Source of the DNA: Butyricimonas faecalis
Lineage (GTDB): Bacteria > Bacteroidota > Bacteroidia > Bacteroidales > Marinifilaceae
Assembly: GCF_003991565.1 (NCBI RefSeq)
Contig: NZ_CP032819.1
Location: 3,534,001 to 3,598,000 of the forward strand
Reading direction: 5' to 3'
Length of the DNA: 64,000 bases
Below, piece by piece: positions 9,254 through 18,426 of the stretch. Both the position numbers and the translations under genes were made by a program. The first letter of the stretch is position 1. Every line of letters starts with the position of its first letter. The notes under the pieces are model-generated. The model was not told the DNA's origin. It searched no databases and saw only the letters and a program-made list of their open reading frames with translations.

Positions 9254-10609
9254 AACTTCTTCAATTTCTTCTTCGACTTCCGTCCCCGTGAGCCATGATT
9301 TCAATACTTTGATAATGGCAGAACGGGTAAGGTTTTCGAAACTTGCAATGCGACATTTGTGGTCCATGTTGGCTTTGATGTACTTGCGGCATTTGTCGTT
9401 TTTCTTCAGATCGACAGCCGTGGCGCTCCAGGGATCACTTCCTCCATAGATGAAAAGAATATTTTCTGCATCGGTTTGTAACCAGCGATTAATATTTTGT
9501 AATTGTTGCGTGTTGAACGGGGTATTTTCATATCCTTTAGGCATGGCGAAGTCGAACGTGATGATCGGCTCCGGTTCATCCTTGAAGAATTTCTTGAAAG
9601 GTTTGGTATTATAGGCGTACATTCCTGTTTCCGTTAGAGCAGCATAATAGAAAGCCTGCAAATTTTCAATGGCTTTGTCGTCAAAGAAATCAGGGGATGA
9701 CACGTTCACCAGGTAATTGAATATTTCGTTATAATCATCTTCTTCCGGTTGAGGCATGTTATTGATGTTATTTCCCCATTGCCAGAATGCAAACGGGAAC
9801 TCTAGGATGGTAAGTTTTAAAGCCCGTTCTGTTCCACCGACTTTATTGAACGAATATCCTTTGGCTTGTGTTAATTCCTGCATGAGCGGCATGAGTTTGT
9901 TCAAATTCTCAAGACATCTTTTTTGAAAATCGAAGATTTGCCATTTGATGTCTTTCCCGCCACCTTCCAATAATTTCCTGTTTTCCGGGGTTCCTCCCAG
10001 TTTAGAGAGGAATTTCTCTAACCGGGGATCAATTTTTTCCAAATTAATGGGAGCCACGTAAGGTACACTTATCTCCACGTCTTCCGGGTAGAAATAACGG
10101 TGATAGACGGTCGTCTGTCCCCCTTTGCTGATGCCTGTGGATATCCATTTCGTATTTGGGTATATCTTTTGCCGTAAGGTTTGAATAATCTCGTGCTGGT
10201 CTGTGGCGGCTTGTTTCAAGGTTAAGTCAGCCCATGGGGTTTCGCCTTCAGGCTTGCTGTTATTGAAAAAGCGATGTTCGATGGTAAGCTGGTTCGTGTT
10301 GAATAGTTTTGACAACTCGCTTTCTGCCGGGGAATAAATCCCGTATCCTTCGAGGATGGCTACCATGGGTGCATTGAAATCCCGATGCCCCAACAATACC
10401 CGTTGTTTAAAAGTTCCTTTCGAGGGGTTATTGTGGTCTATCGGTTGCTCGTACCAGAATTCGTAGTATTCCGTGTAAGGTTGAACTTTTAGTTCTCGAA
10501 TACCGGATATTTCTTTGATTTGCTGTAATTTCTGTAACAGCGGACCGTTTGCAAGTACTGATCCGCAAGCTAATAATAGAGTTACGAAAAGTGAAAATAC
10601 ATATCTCAT
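9242..10609 (-). CDS. Secreted S28/S37-type serine peptidase (tripeptidyl aminopeptidase-like)
   Basis: A 455-residue protein with a signal peptide (MRYVFSLFVTLLLACGSVLA). It fits the alpha/beta-hydrolase peptidases that Bacteroidales annotations call S28 and that match the PS-10 peptidase S37 family: YEQPIDHNNP near the start, oxyanion-type LEGYGIY, EHRFFNNS, and the nucleophile Ser in GISKGGQ (about residue 160). A later Asp in FIYGGSDPWSA and His in NMDHKCRI complete a plausible triad. It probably removes short peptides from protein N-termini in the periplasm or outside the cell. It converges on waaA and is the last clear chromosomal gene before the ICE. Confidence 0.85.
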   Translation of the reverse strand: MRYVFSLFVTLLLACGSVLANGPLLQKLQQIKEISGIRELKVQPYTEYYEFWYEQPIDHNNPSKGTFKQRVLLGHRDFNAPMVAILEGYGIYSPAESELSKLFNTNQLTIEHRFFNNSKPEGETPWADLTLKQAATDQHEIIQTLRQKIYPNTKWISTGISKGGQTTVYHRYFYPEDVEISVPYVAPINLEKIDPRLEKFLSKLGGTPENRKLLEGGGKDIKWQIFDFQKRCLENLNKLMPLMQELTQAKGYSFNKVGGTERALKLTILEFPFAFWQWGNNINNMPQPEEDDYNEIFNYLVNVSSPDFFDDKAIENLQAFYYAALTETGMYAYNTKPFKKFFKDEPEPIITFDFAMPKGYENTPFNTQQLQNINRWLQTDAENILFIYGGSDPWSATAVDLKKNDKCRKYIKANMDHKCRIASFENLTRSAIIKVLKSWLTGTEVEEEIEEVLIY

Positions 10610-10951
10610 AGTTCAGTTCTTTGCGTTATTGCGCTGCAAGGTATAAATTATTTCTGTTTTTTCTTGTCTCGTCCGCACTTTTGTGTAAAAAAGGTATATT
10701 TGTGATAGTATGAAGTATTTTATTTGACTATCAACGAATTACATTCAACTCGCATGAGAACGGGCAACGGATAAGAAAATGCCGGACTGTTCAGAATCAC
10801 TATATTCCTCATGCTTTCAAATAACTCTTTGTTTCGATGCAAAGATAGCATTTTTTCTGAGAATACCGGAGTTTTCCGGGTACAAATTCATGATGAACCA
10901 ATGAAATAACCTGTATCGGACATGACAGTCATACCGAAGCCGAGTTCCCCT
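10610..10951. other. Gene-free junction between chromosome and ICE
   Basis: There is no supported gene between the peptidase start and the first structured element. The sequence changes here from AT-rich host-type DNA to the more GC-rich ICE. The left attachment site is probably in or next to this stretch, but no direct repeat partner is in the window to fix it. TATATTTG near 10,690 and a GCAAAGATAG string near 10,843 resemble a promoter box and an IntDOT-type core respectively; neither is conclusive. Confidence 0.45.
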
Positions 10952-11104
10952 AACTCACAGGCAAAGGTACCCCGTGTCCTGCTCGTACAAGCAAGGTCAA
11001 GCCCTCCGGGTGTCGTGGAAAAATCATCCTCGCCCGGAGGGCTTGCGGTATTTTTCCCGCCAACCTTGCATGTACGGGACACGGCCTTTCATAGCCTGTA
11101 GTTA
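10952..11104 (+). promoter_or_regulatory. Structured leader element, copy 1
   Basis: First of five related elements. The outer arms AACT(C)ACAGGC and GCCTGTAGTT pair with one bulge. Inside, CCGTGTCC (10972-10979) pairs with GGGACACGG (11076-11084), and GTACAAGCAAGGT pairs with AACCTTGCATGTAC. The core has AAGCCCTCCGGG (10999-11010) with CCCGGAGGGCTT (11033-11044), and GGAAAAAT (11017-11024) with ATTTTTCC (11050-11057). These last two helices interleave, which gives a pseudoknot. The invariant ATCATCCTCGC (11022-11032) lies between. A small CCGGC/GCCGG hairpin follows, then the start codon at 11,154. Confidence 0.75.
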
Positions 11105-11153
11105 CGGGAACTCCGGCCCCGAAAAGCCGGACTAACAAAAAAATATAATTGTC

Positions 11154-11981
11154 ATGCTACAACAGGCAACAAAGGAAAAGTACGGTATCGAGACACTCAA
11201 AGAACGGAATGTTTCATACGACCATGAACATGGACTGACACAGAAAGATGTGGATATGGCCAACAATCATGTGCAGCTTATCGAGCGGACACGCTCTGAA
11301 GTCACACCGCAAATCGGCGACAGGCTGGTATATGTAACCGAACATGGGGATTATTACGGGAACGCTCTTATTGATGGCAAAAGTACAAAGGAAGGATACC
11401 TATCCATATGCGAACAGCCCTATGTTCCTTTCGTGTGGGAAGAAGGCGGGAGCATCCGTCTGAGTGTCAGCGGCGGAGCGTTCCACTCCGTAAATCCGAA
11501 GGACATGAAATTCCTGAAATGGACGGAAGGAGCGTTCAAGGACTGGGGACACTGCGGTGCATGCGCCAACGGTTCGGTGACGTTCATTGCCAAAGTGCCT
11601 TTATGGTTCTATGCCGAACCCAATTCCAGGTATGGAGATTTCACGACAGAGACCTACCGGAAGTTTTACCTGAACAAAAGGGATGAATCGGAAAGCGGCA
11701 ACCTCTATCAAGGCTTTGACATCGCTTTCCGGGATGAAGCCGAGTTCTGGCAGTTCCTGAAGGACTACGAAGGAACGGTGTTCAAGGGAAATTGGGAAAA
11801 TCAAATCGTGTTATGGTGTTTCCGTCGGGAATATGTGTTTCTACCTTCCGCCGAGTGGAAAACGGTTGATGCCCCTGCCGAAGAACGGAGGCTCAACTTC
11901 CACCCCGAACAGGTCAAGATAGTCAAGGACATGGAAAAGCACATCACGTACTTCTACCGAATCAAACCAGATAATTTCTAA
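11154..11981 (+). CDS. DUF4121-like ICE accessory protein
   Basis: A 275-residue soluble protein with no signal peptide or membrane segment. The opening, with GIETLKERNVSYDHEHGLTQKDVD, and the following IGDRLVYVTEHGDYYGNALI, resemble a protein group found in Bacteroidales conjugative elements (DUF4121 by recall, unchecked). There are clustered aromatic residues (WTEGAFKDWGHCGAC) but no catalytic motif that can be named. It is the first gene behind structured element copy 1 and is followed 19 bases later by the next gene, so they form an operon. The function is unknown. Confidence 0.75.
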   Translation: MLQQATKEKYGIETLKERNVSYDHEHGLTQKDVDMANNHVQLIERTRSEVTPQIGDRLVYVTEHGDYYGNALIDGKSTKEGYLSICEQPYVPFVWEEGGSIRLSVSGGAFHSVNPKDMKFLKWTEGAFKDWGHCGACANGSVTFIAKVPLWFYAEPNSRYGDFTTETYRKFYLNKRDESESGNLYQGFDIAFRDEAEFWQFLKDYEGTVFKGNWENQIVLWCFRREYVFLPSAEWKTVDAPAEERRLNFHPEQVKIVKDMEKHITYFYRIKPDNF

Positions 11982-12000
11982 CACTTAAAATCCAACAGAT

Positions 12001-12939
12001 ATGCAAACGACAGTGACCAAGGCCGGTAACGCTCCCGACCTGCTTTCCGGTATCCTGAGCGTACAAGTGAGAAACGAGGACAAGATTACGGAACAAGACC
12101 GGCTCTATTGCCAGATGCAGCAAGAACTGCTTTACAAGACACTCGACCAGATTGACCGTTGGTACGCCGTCTTCAAGGAGGAGGCAGAACAGTATCAAGC
12201 CGAGCGCAAGTTCCATTACGAGGAGAACGGCAAGGTGTCCATGCGGGATTTCTATACTTACCATAACAACAGGGACGACTATTCTCACAACGAGTTCAAG
12301 CCGTTCGACCTGATCAATGACCTGGTGGATAAGAACCGCAACGCCAACGCGAACTTTGCGGGCCGCATCATTTCTTATTTCAACAGGACTTACAACGTGT
12401 CGGTCCCTGAATATAAAATAGACGAAAAGACCCTTCAGATGGGCTCCCGTCCTGTCTATGGGACATATGTAGATGTGGTTATCGAACACCTGGGTGGCAA
12501 GAGTTTCCGGGAAACGGCGGTGGAGGAACTTCTTGCCAGGGTTGCCAGAGTCGTCAAACCTTCCTGCTGGAGTAAAGTCAAGACGGAGCTGAAGAAGGAC
12601 AGGATTGTATTTCCCGAAATCATCCGTTTCGACGATTATTACATACAATACAACAACAGGTGCAAAATCAGTTACAACTATGGCGGGGATTTGGAAACCC
12701 TGTGCGCCGGCATCGCCTACGGTGCGGACGACATACTGAACGGGAATTCAAAGATGATCATCCGTTTCGATGACAACGATGTTTCCGTCACTGACTGGTA
12801 CGACCTCACGACCACCAATGCCGAGCAGATCCGGTTCTACAAGAACGGACGCATCGATGTCCGGTTCAAGGACAGCGCGGCAGCTGGGAACTGCTTCAAA
12901 CGTCTCCGGCTGGATGAAATCACTCAAAGAGAGAACTGA
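12001..12939 (+). CDS. ICE accessory protein, function unknown
   Basis: A 312-residue soluble protein (MQTTVTKAGNAPDLLSGILSVQ). It is rich in charged and aromatic residues, with a helical N-terminal half (QMQQELLYKTLDQIDRWYAVFKEEAEQYQ) and a beta-rich C-terminal part (RFDDNDVSVTDWYDL). I do not recognise a family with confidence. Position suggests a role tied to the large methyltransferase-helicase gene downstream, since both stand in the same accessory block. A clear terminator hairpin separates them, so the two are probably controlled separately. Confidence 0.75.
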   Translation: MQTTVTKAGNAPDLLSGILSVQVRNEDKITEQDRLYCQMQQELLYKTLDQIDRWYAVFKEEAEQYQAERKFHYEENGKVSMRDFYTYHNNRDDYSHNEFKPFDLINDLVDKNRNANANFAGRIISYFNRTYNVSVPEYKIDEKTLQMGSRPVYGTYVDVVIEHLGGKSFRETAVEELLARVARVVKPSCWSKVKTELKKDRIVFPEIIRFDDYYIQYNNRCKISYNYGGDLETLCAGIAYGADDILNGNSKMIIRFDDNDVSVTDWYDLTTTNAEQIRFYKNGRIDVRFKDSAAAGNCFKRLRLDEITQREN

Positions 12940-12958
12940 CCATGAGAAGAATCCCACA

Positions 12959-12994
12959 ACACCCCGTAAGCCGATCCTTGCGGGGTGTTTTCAT
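12959..12994 (+). terminator. Rho-independent terminator
   Basis: ACACCCCGTAAG (12959-12970) pairs with CTTGCGGGGTGT (12977-12988; one mismatch), followed by TTTCATTTT. It would end the short operon that starts at 11,154. Confidence 0.8.
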
Positions 12995-13053
12995 TTTCAA
13001 CGATAAACAGATAAAGCCATGTATGCCATCATCCCCAACAGATCCCGCAAGGT

Positions 13054-16020
13054 ATGCGTGCCGAGGTCAACGAAAAGATACTTTTCGCCATAGACTCCGG
13101 CAAGGACCTCATTCCGGCGGAGAGCATCTACAACTGCTACACCGGCATCGGAGGACTGCACAACCTCAAGCAGTCCGATTTTGCCAATTACCACGAGTAC
13201 GCCGAAGCGAAGAAGGAATCCGAGATGGGACAGTTCTTCACCCCGCATGAAGTATGCCGGGACATGGCGGATATGCTTTCTCCCACCTCCTCGGAAATGA
13301 TACTTGACATGTGCTGCGGCATGGGCAATTTCTTCAACCACCTGCCCAACCTGCATAACGCCTACGGCTTCGACATAGACGGCAAGGCCGTTTCCGTGGC
13401 ACGATACCTCTATCCTGACGCGCATATCGAGAAATGCGACCTCCGGCAATACTATCCGGAACAACGCTTCGATATTGTCATCGGCAATCCTCCTTTCAAC
13501 CTGAAGTTCGACTACAAACTGTCGCAGGAATACTATATGGACAAGGCTTATGATGTGCTTAATCCGGCAGGAATCCTGATGATAATCGTGCCTGGCTCTT
13601 TCATGCAGAGCGGATTCTGGGAAAAGACACGGATAGCCGGCATAAACAGTAATTTCTCCTTTGTCGGTCAGACGAAGCTGGCCCCGTCAGCCTTTGCTGC
13701 AACCGGAGTCCATGATTTCAATACGAAGATTATGGTATTTCTCCGTAAATCGGTCCACATCGGGATGCGGGCTTACAGCGCGGAGGAATTCATAACGGTG
13801 GAAGAATTGAAAAAACGCATCGGCGGGGCAAGGGCTATGAAACACCGGTTGCGTTTCGACCTGATGCGCGAGACCAACAGGATCGACAAGGAAGAGCTTG
13901 AACTGTTCGAGTACAGACTTGCCAAGTACATGTACGAGTTGAAGGTACACGCCAAGTTGAACAGGTATATCGGCAAGACGGAGGCTTTGGTCACGAAATT
14001 CCGCAACCAGAAACCGCCCGGGAACGCCACACGGGAACAGGTGAACCAATGGGAGAAGAACAAGCTGACCCCGAAGAAAGTGCTTGCTGTCATCCGCAGG
14101 TACATCACCTCGCAAAATACTGTACCTCGCAAGGAAGTGGCGTTGGTGAAGACCTCATACGGATTCAAACTGAAACAATATGCGCCGCGTCTGTTGGACA
14201 AAGTTCCGCACAAGGCGGCAAGTATCAACGACCTCGTGCTGGAGCGTGCCGAACTGCCCATGCCGGAAGTGCCGACAGAAAAGAACATGCGCCAAATCCG
14301 TGCGGCGGAGAAACTGATACGGCGCAAGCGGAGAGAGTATGAAATGCAGGACCGGCAGTTCCCGGAGATGGAGGAAGATGACAGGCTGAAAGAATACCTT
14401 GACCGCACGACCTTCATCAACAAGGACGGTGACGTATGTGAGTTCACCACGCTCCAGAAACACGACCTTAACCTTGTCCTGCAGAAACGCTATGCGCTGC
14501 TGAACTGGCAGCAAGGCTCGGGCAAGACGGCCGCCGTGTACCACCGCGCTAAGTACCTGCTCAAATACCGCAAGGTACGGAATGCCGTCATACTGGCTCC
14601 CGCCATCGCCACCAACATGACATGGATACCCTTCCTCTCAATGAACAGGGAACAGTTCCGTGTGGCAAGGTGCAATGCCGACCTGGAAACGGTGCCGGAA
14701 GGCGTGTTCCTCATCCTCTCCACCTCCATGCTCAGCAAGCTGAAACGGGGGCTGGCAAGGTTTGTCAAGCGCACCTCAAGAAAACTGTGCCTCGTTTTCG
14801 ACGAGTCGGACGAGATAACCAACCCGTCGTCACAGCGGACAAGGCATATCCTCTGCCTCTTCCGCCGTCTCAGGTACAAGATACTCGACACCGGCACGAC
14901 CACCCGCAACAATATCGCGGAACTGTACAGCCAGTTCGAACTGCTCTATAACAACTCCGTCAATATGATTTGTTGGAGCGGCCGGGTGTACCACGATAAC
15001 AAGGACAAGGAGATAGAGGAAGACACAAATCCCCATTACGGCGAACCGTTCTCGGCTTTCAGGGGGCATGTGCTTTTCCGTGCCTGCCATTGTCCGGGAA
15101 AATCCACCGTCTTCGGCATTGAGAAACAGAACCAGGATGTCTATAACAAGGAGGAACTGGCAGAGCTTATCGGCAAGACCGTCATCACCCGCAAGTTCAG
15201 GGATTTCGCGGGCGAGAAATACAGGATACGGACACATACCGTCAGCCCGTCCGACGGCGAGCGTGAGGTTTACCGTGTCATCATCGAGGAGTTCTGCCGC
15301 ATCTGCGAGCTGTATTACAACAGCACGGGTGACACGAAGAAGGATGCCGGTCTCCGGCTTATGCGCCAGATCAAGCTGCTCATCAAGGCCTGTTCCGTCC
15401 CCCACCTGATAGAGGGCTATTCCGGCGACGGAATTCCGAACAAGACAAAGTATATCGAAAGGCTGGTGCGGAAGATACCCGGCAAGGTGGCTGTCGGTTG
15501 CACGTCCATAGCCGCATTCGACCTTTACGAGAAGCGTCTCCGCGAATGTTTCCCGGAGCGTCCTGTATTCGTGGTCAAGGGAGACGTGGCGTTCAAGAAA
15601 CGACAAAGCGTTGTGACGGAGTTCGATTCCACCGTCAACGGCATACTGGTCTGCACGCAGCAGAGCCTGAGCAGTTCGGTGAACATACCCACCTGCAACG
15701 ACGTGATACTGGAATCCCTGCAATGGAACATCCCGAAGATGGAACAGTTCTATTTCCGATTTATCCGTCTTGACTCCAAAGAGCAGAAGGACGTGCATTA
15801 TGTCACCTATAAGGATTCCGTGGAGCAGAACCTAATGGCGCTGGTACTTACGAAGGAACGGCTGAACGAGTTCATCAAGACGGGTGAGGTCAAGGAACAG
15901 TCCGAGATCTTCGAGGAGTTCGACGTCACCATGTCCGTCATCGAGAGCCTGCTGGTAAGGGAGTGCGACAGCGAAGGCAGGATACACATCAGCTGGGGAA
16001 GCCAGCGCATAATGAATTGA
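13054..16020 (+). CDS. DNA N6-adenine methyltransferase-helicase fusion
   Basis: A 988-residue protein with an N-terminal methyltransferase and a C-terminal SF2 helicase. The SAM-binding motif I is LDMCCGMGNFFNHL (about residue 82) and the catalytic motif IV is IGNPPF (about 144), as in N6-adenine enzymes of the Type I/IIG group. A basic linker with many KR pairs follows. The helicase part shows Walker A WQQGSGKTAAVY (about 487) and a DExx-type box LVFDESDEI (about 583), then a C-terminal RecA half ending with VLTKERLNEF. No nuclease motif was seen. Such proteins are common in Bacteroidales ICEs; whether it protects incoming DNA by methylation or opposes host defence is not known. Confidence 0.88.
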   Translation: MRAEVNEKILFAIDSGKDLIPAESIYNCYTGIGGLHNLKQSDFANYHEYAEAKKESEMGQFFTPHEVCRDMADMLSPTSSEMILDMCCGMGNFFNHLPNLHNAYGFDIDGKAVSVARYLYPDAHIEKCDLRQYYPEQRFDIVIGNPPFNLKFDYKLSQEYYMDKAYDVLNPAGILMIIVPGSFMQSGFWEKTRIAGINSNFSFVGQTKLAPSAFAATGVHDFNTKIMVFLRKSVHIGMRAYSAEEFITVEELKKRIGGARAMKHRLRFDLMRETNRIDKEELELFEYRLAKYMYELKVHAKLNRYIGKTEALVTKFRNQKPPGNATREQVNQWEKNKLTPKKVLAVIRRYITSQNTVPRKEVALVKTSYGFKLKQYAPRLLDKVPHKAASINDLVLERAELPMPEVPTEKNMRQIRAAEKLIRRKRREYEMQDRQFPEMEEDDRLKEYLDRTTFINKDGDVCEFTTLQKHDLNLVLQKRYALLNWQQGSGKTAAVYHRAKYLLKYRKVRNAVILAPAIATNMTWIPFLSMNREQFRVARCNADLETVPEGVFLILSTSMLSKLKRGLARFVKRTSRKLCLVFDESDEITNPSSQRTRHILCLFRRLRYKILDTGTTTRNNIAELYSQFELLYNNSVNMICWSGRVYHDNKDKEIEEDTNPHYGEPFSAFRGHVLFRACHCPGKSTVFGIEKQNQDVYNKEELAELIGKTVITRKFRDFAGEKYRIRTHTVSPSDGEREVYRVIIEEFCRICELYYNSTGDTKKDAGLRLMRQIKLLIKACSVPHLIEGYSGDGIPNKTKYIERLVRKIPGKVAVGCTSIAAFDLYEKRLRECFPERPVFVVKGDVAFKKRQSVVTEFDSTVNGILVCTQQSLSSSVNIPTCNDVILESLQWNIPKMEQFYFRFIRLDSKEQKDVHYVTYKDSVEQNLMALVLTKERLNEFIKTGEVKEQSEIFEEFDVTMSVIESLLVRECDSEGRIHISWGSQRIMN

Positions 16021-16054
16021 AAAAAGGGAAAACTAATGGGAAACCGCAGATTCC

Positions 16055-16205
16055 ATTCCACAGGCAAAGGTAGCCCACCCCCTTACCGGCAGGGCAAGGT
16101 CAGGCCGCAGGCGGTTTTCGGGGAAATCATCCTCGCCGGGGGCTCCGGTATTTCCCCGAAAAACCCTGCGCTGCCGGGGTGCGGACCTTTTGGAGCCTGT
16201 GGAAT
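16055..16205 (+). promoter_or_regulatory. Structured leader element, copy 2
   Basis: The outer arms ATTCCACAGGC (16055-16065) and GCCTGTGGAAT (16195-16205) pair perfectly. The inner helix CCGGCAG/CTGCCGG is flanked by CACCCCC/GGGGTG. The core helix TTTCGGGGAAAT (16116-16127) pairs with ATTTCCCCGAAA (16150-16161), quite different bases from copy 1 but the same position. ATCATCCTCGC is kept (16126-16136); the following GCGGTATTT appears as CCGGTATTT. The next start codon is at 16,247. Confidence 0.75.
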
Positions 16206-16246
16206 GAAATCCCCGGTTCCAATCATTAACTGATAAATGAAGAATT

Positions 16247-16744
16247 ATGGACTTGAATCAAGCGGAAGTGGCAGTGACCACGCAGCATCTCATAGACACA
16301 AGGCAGGAGAAGGACAACTGGTTGCAGATGTCTGACTTCGGCGACATGGGGGAATTCCTGTGCACCTGTTCCGAACTGTTCGCCGAAGAGGAGACACCGG
16401 AATACAGGTACATGAAATGGGAGGACATTCCGGACTCACTCATCAACATGGAATGGCTGTGCCCCAACTTTTTTGAGATACGGGAAGCGATGGAACAGCT
16501 GGAAGAACCCGACAAGGATTGTTTCTTCGACTGGTGTGACCGCTACGGGCATGACATAAGCACGGAAGATGCACACCTGCTGGTGGCGCATTACATCGAA
16601 CTTTTCGGGAACACGGCCTATACCGGTGATGAGCCATGCCCGGACAGCGGGGATGACAGCCTGCCGTACTACCCGGGCATATCAAGCAATTACTTCGACA
16701 CGGGCATTCCCCACTTCGAGGTATTCGATGACAATTACGATTAA
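16247..16744 (+). CDS. ArdA-like antirestriction protein (candidate)
   Basis: A 165-residue, very acidic protein. The order SDFGDMGEFLCTCSELFAEE, PEYRYMKWEDIPDSLI, FFEIREAMEQLEE, and DWCDRYGHDISTEDAHLLVAHY follows the layout of ArdA antirestriction proteins, which mimic bent DNA and block Type I restriction enzymes. Family identity is by pattern, not alignment, so the call is moderate. It is the first gene behind structured element copy 2. Plasmid ArdA is a leading-region gene expressed early in the recipient, which would fit this setting. It is followed closely by a run of short genes. Confidence 0.6.
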   Translation: MDLNQAEVAVTTQHLIDTRQEKDNWLQMSDFGDMGEFLCTCSELFAEEETPEYRYMKWEDIPDSLINMEWLCPNFFEIREAMEQLEEPDKDCFFDWCDRYGHDISTEDAHLLVAHYIELFGNTAYTGDEPCPDSGDDSLPYYPGISSNYFDTGIPHFEVFDDNYD

Positions 16745-16756
16745 AACATATACAGG

Positions 16757-17077
16757 ATGGAAATCAACTTCAAAGGACCGGTAATGCCGGTTGACCCCTA
16801 CTCGCAAATGGCGTTCGTGGAGATCCTGAACATTCTCCTGACGGCAAGGCACATCGTGGATGTGAACAGGTTCCTGATAAACAGGAATACCAATCCGCAA
16901 TTCGGCTCGCTGTCAGGATATTTCAGGTGGTCGTTCTCCGGCAACCACTTCACGCTGTGGCAACGTATGGAATACAATTCCCCTGTCTGCTTCAGCCGGC
17001 GCATATTCAGCATCCATTTCGGGATACTGGCAAGCCGCAACAGGGAACGGAATAAAGACAGTCTGACACTAAACTGA
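16757..17077 (+). CDS. Small ICE protein, function unknown
   Basis: A 106-residue basic protein (MEINFKGPVMPVDPYSQMAFVEILN). It has no signal peptide; the middle has aromatic residues (YFRWSFSGNHFTLWQRM). It starts 12 bases after the ArdA-like gene and ends 8 bases before the next gene, so it is translated as part of the operon. No family recognised. Confidence 0.65.
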   Translation: MEINFKGPVMPVDPYSQMAFVEILNILLTARHIVDVNRFLINRNTNPQFGSLSGYFRWSFSGNHFTLWQRMEYNSPVCFSRRIFSIHFGILASRNRERNKDSLTLN

Positions 17078-17084
17078 ACAGGAT

Positions 17085-17372
17085 ATGGACACCATAACGA
17101 TAAGCAACAGGGAAATCGCGCTGATGGCTTTCGACAGGCTCCGCAAGGACGACAGGAAGGATTCCGCGCTGAAACTTGCCCGATGTATGCTGCATGGCAC
17201 AAGCATATCCCTCGGCATAGGTGATATCGACTGGGAGATAGACAGGGCGATACAGCAGTGCGGAGGAGTGCCAAGAACAGGATACAGATACACGGCTTAT
17301 TTCCACTTCAACCGGAATACGGAAATGGCAAAGGAAATATACGACAAGATCGTGAAGGAACTATATGGTTAG
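17085..17372 (+). CDS. Small ICE protein, function unknown
   Basis: A 95-residue protein (MDTITISNREIALMAFDRLRKDD) that looks mostly helical. It is tightly linked to the gene upstream. A GC-rich hairpin (GCGGC/GCCGC near 17,393-17,402) follows the stop but lacks a long T-tract. No family recognised. Confidence 0.65.
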   Translation: MDTITISNREIALMAFDRLRKDDRKDSALKLARCMLHGTSISLGIGDIDWEIDRAIQQCGGVPRTGYRYTAYFHFNRNTEMAKEIYDKIVKELYG

Positions 17373-17461
17373 GAAACACACGGAGGCGGCTTGAAGGCCG
17401 CTTCTGTCATTTATAACGGTATGTACGGGAAAAGGAACCCTGCCGTACACAGGTAACAGAA

Positions 17462-18394
17462 ATGGATGAACAGAAAACATTGACATTGGATTTCATCAAA
17501 TCCCTGATGGAACCGGCCTATACGCTGGTATGGACGGACTATGATGACAATCTTGACAACCACCGCGGCCTGATTCAAAAATGCCTTGACAGCAAGAGCC
17601 GTGAGCATTTGTGGGAAGAGGCAGACGTGTGGTACAGCGATGCCGAATGGGAGGCTGTCCGTGGAATCATCGCGAAACTGAAAGAGGAATGTACCGTCTT
17701 TAATGACTTTGACGAAGAGGATGTGGATGACTTCTTCGATGAGCACGAAGATGAAATCCGTGACGAGATTTACAGCCGAAATGATTCGGATGTGATAAAG
17801 GAGCTGATAATGCATACGGACGACATCCCCATCCGGGTGGAGATGCTTTCCAACTATGACTGCATCAACTCCCACTGGTTTGAATCGCAGGGCGGTTACA
17901 GGTACGAGGAGTCCTATTTCGGGGACATGGTGGACAGCCTGAACCTCAATCCGGCGAGAGTAAAGAAAATCCTGACAAAGCACGGCTACAAGGCCTACGG
18001 GCGTTTCCCGAACCGTAAAAACCGGAACGGCAGGGAGCAGGTCTCATACGAACAGTTCTATGAGGAGCTTATCAATTCCTGCTGCGGGGCAAACCTGCTG
18101 ACCTATATAGGCAGGGTGAACCTGAAAGAACTGTATGAAGCCGGCTTTTCATTGGAAGAGGTCGTTATCCCCAAAGGCAACTGTTGCGGACTTTTCAGTT
18201 CAACATATGGCGGCGGAAGCCTGCTTGAAATGGAACTGAAGAAAGACGTAAGGCTGAAATTGGAAGTGAAAGACTATCACGGTTTCCGTTTCCGGCTGGA
18301 TGACGAACGTTCCAAGTATGAATGCTCCATCCGGCATGTGTACGGGGTGGATGACTCCTTTTTCGGTGAGAGGATAAGCCTTGTCGCCTCATAA
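17462..18394 (+). CDS. Acidic ICE accessory protein, function unknown
   Basis: A 310-residue protein with a strongly acidic first half (FDEEDVDDFFDEHEDEIRDEI around residues 85-105) and a more basic centre (RVKKILTKHGYKAYGRFPNRKNRNGR). The final third is beta-rich with a Gly-rich turn (LFSSTYGGGSLLEMELKK). The acidic region could mimic nucleic acid, which is only inference. It sits in the run behind structured element copy 2. Confidence 0.7.
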   Translation: MDEQKTLTLDFIKSLMEPAYTLVWTDYDDNLDNHRGLIQKCLDSKSREHLWEEADVWYSDAEWEAVRGIIAKLKEECTVFNDFDEEDVDDFFDEHEDEIRDEIYSRNDSDVIKELIMHTDDIPIRVEMLSNYDCINSHWFESQGGYRYEESYFGDMVDSLNLNPARVKKILTKHGYKAYGRFPNRKNRNGREQVSYEQFYEELINSCCGANLLTYIGRVNLKELYEAGFSLEEVVIPKGNCCGLFSSTYGGGSLLEMELKKDVRLKLEVKDYHGFRFRLDDERSKYECSIRHVYGVDDSFFGERISLVAS

Positions 18395-18426
18395 AATCAA
18401 GTATCCACCATTAAAATCATAAAGTC

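Noticed and set aside
10961..10970. GCAAAGGTAC as an IntDOT-type attachment core (GTAnnTTTGC on the other strand)
   Set aside because: The same string with one change starts three other structured elements well inside the ICE, so it belongs to that element and does not mark the border.
11962..12648. Antisense frame of 228 codons opposite the 12,001 gene
   Set aside because: The plus-strand gene fits the operon spacing; the antisense product has no start signal or recognisable domain.
13020..13095. Short frame MYAIIPNRSRKV just before the methyltransferase gene
   Set aside because: It is in another frame, ends after about 24 codons inside the large gene and has no support as a separate product.
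14830..15798. Long antisense frame (322 codons) inside the methyltransferase-helicase gene
   Set aside because: It is a shadow of the strongly GC-biased coding frame; the plus strand has clear helicase motifs here.
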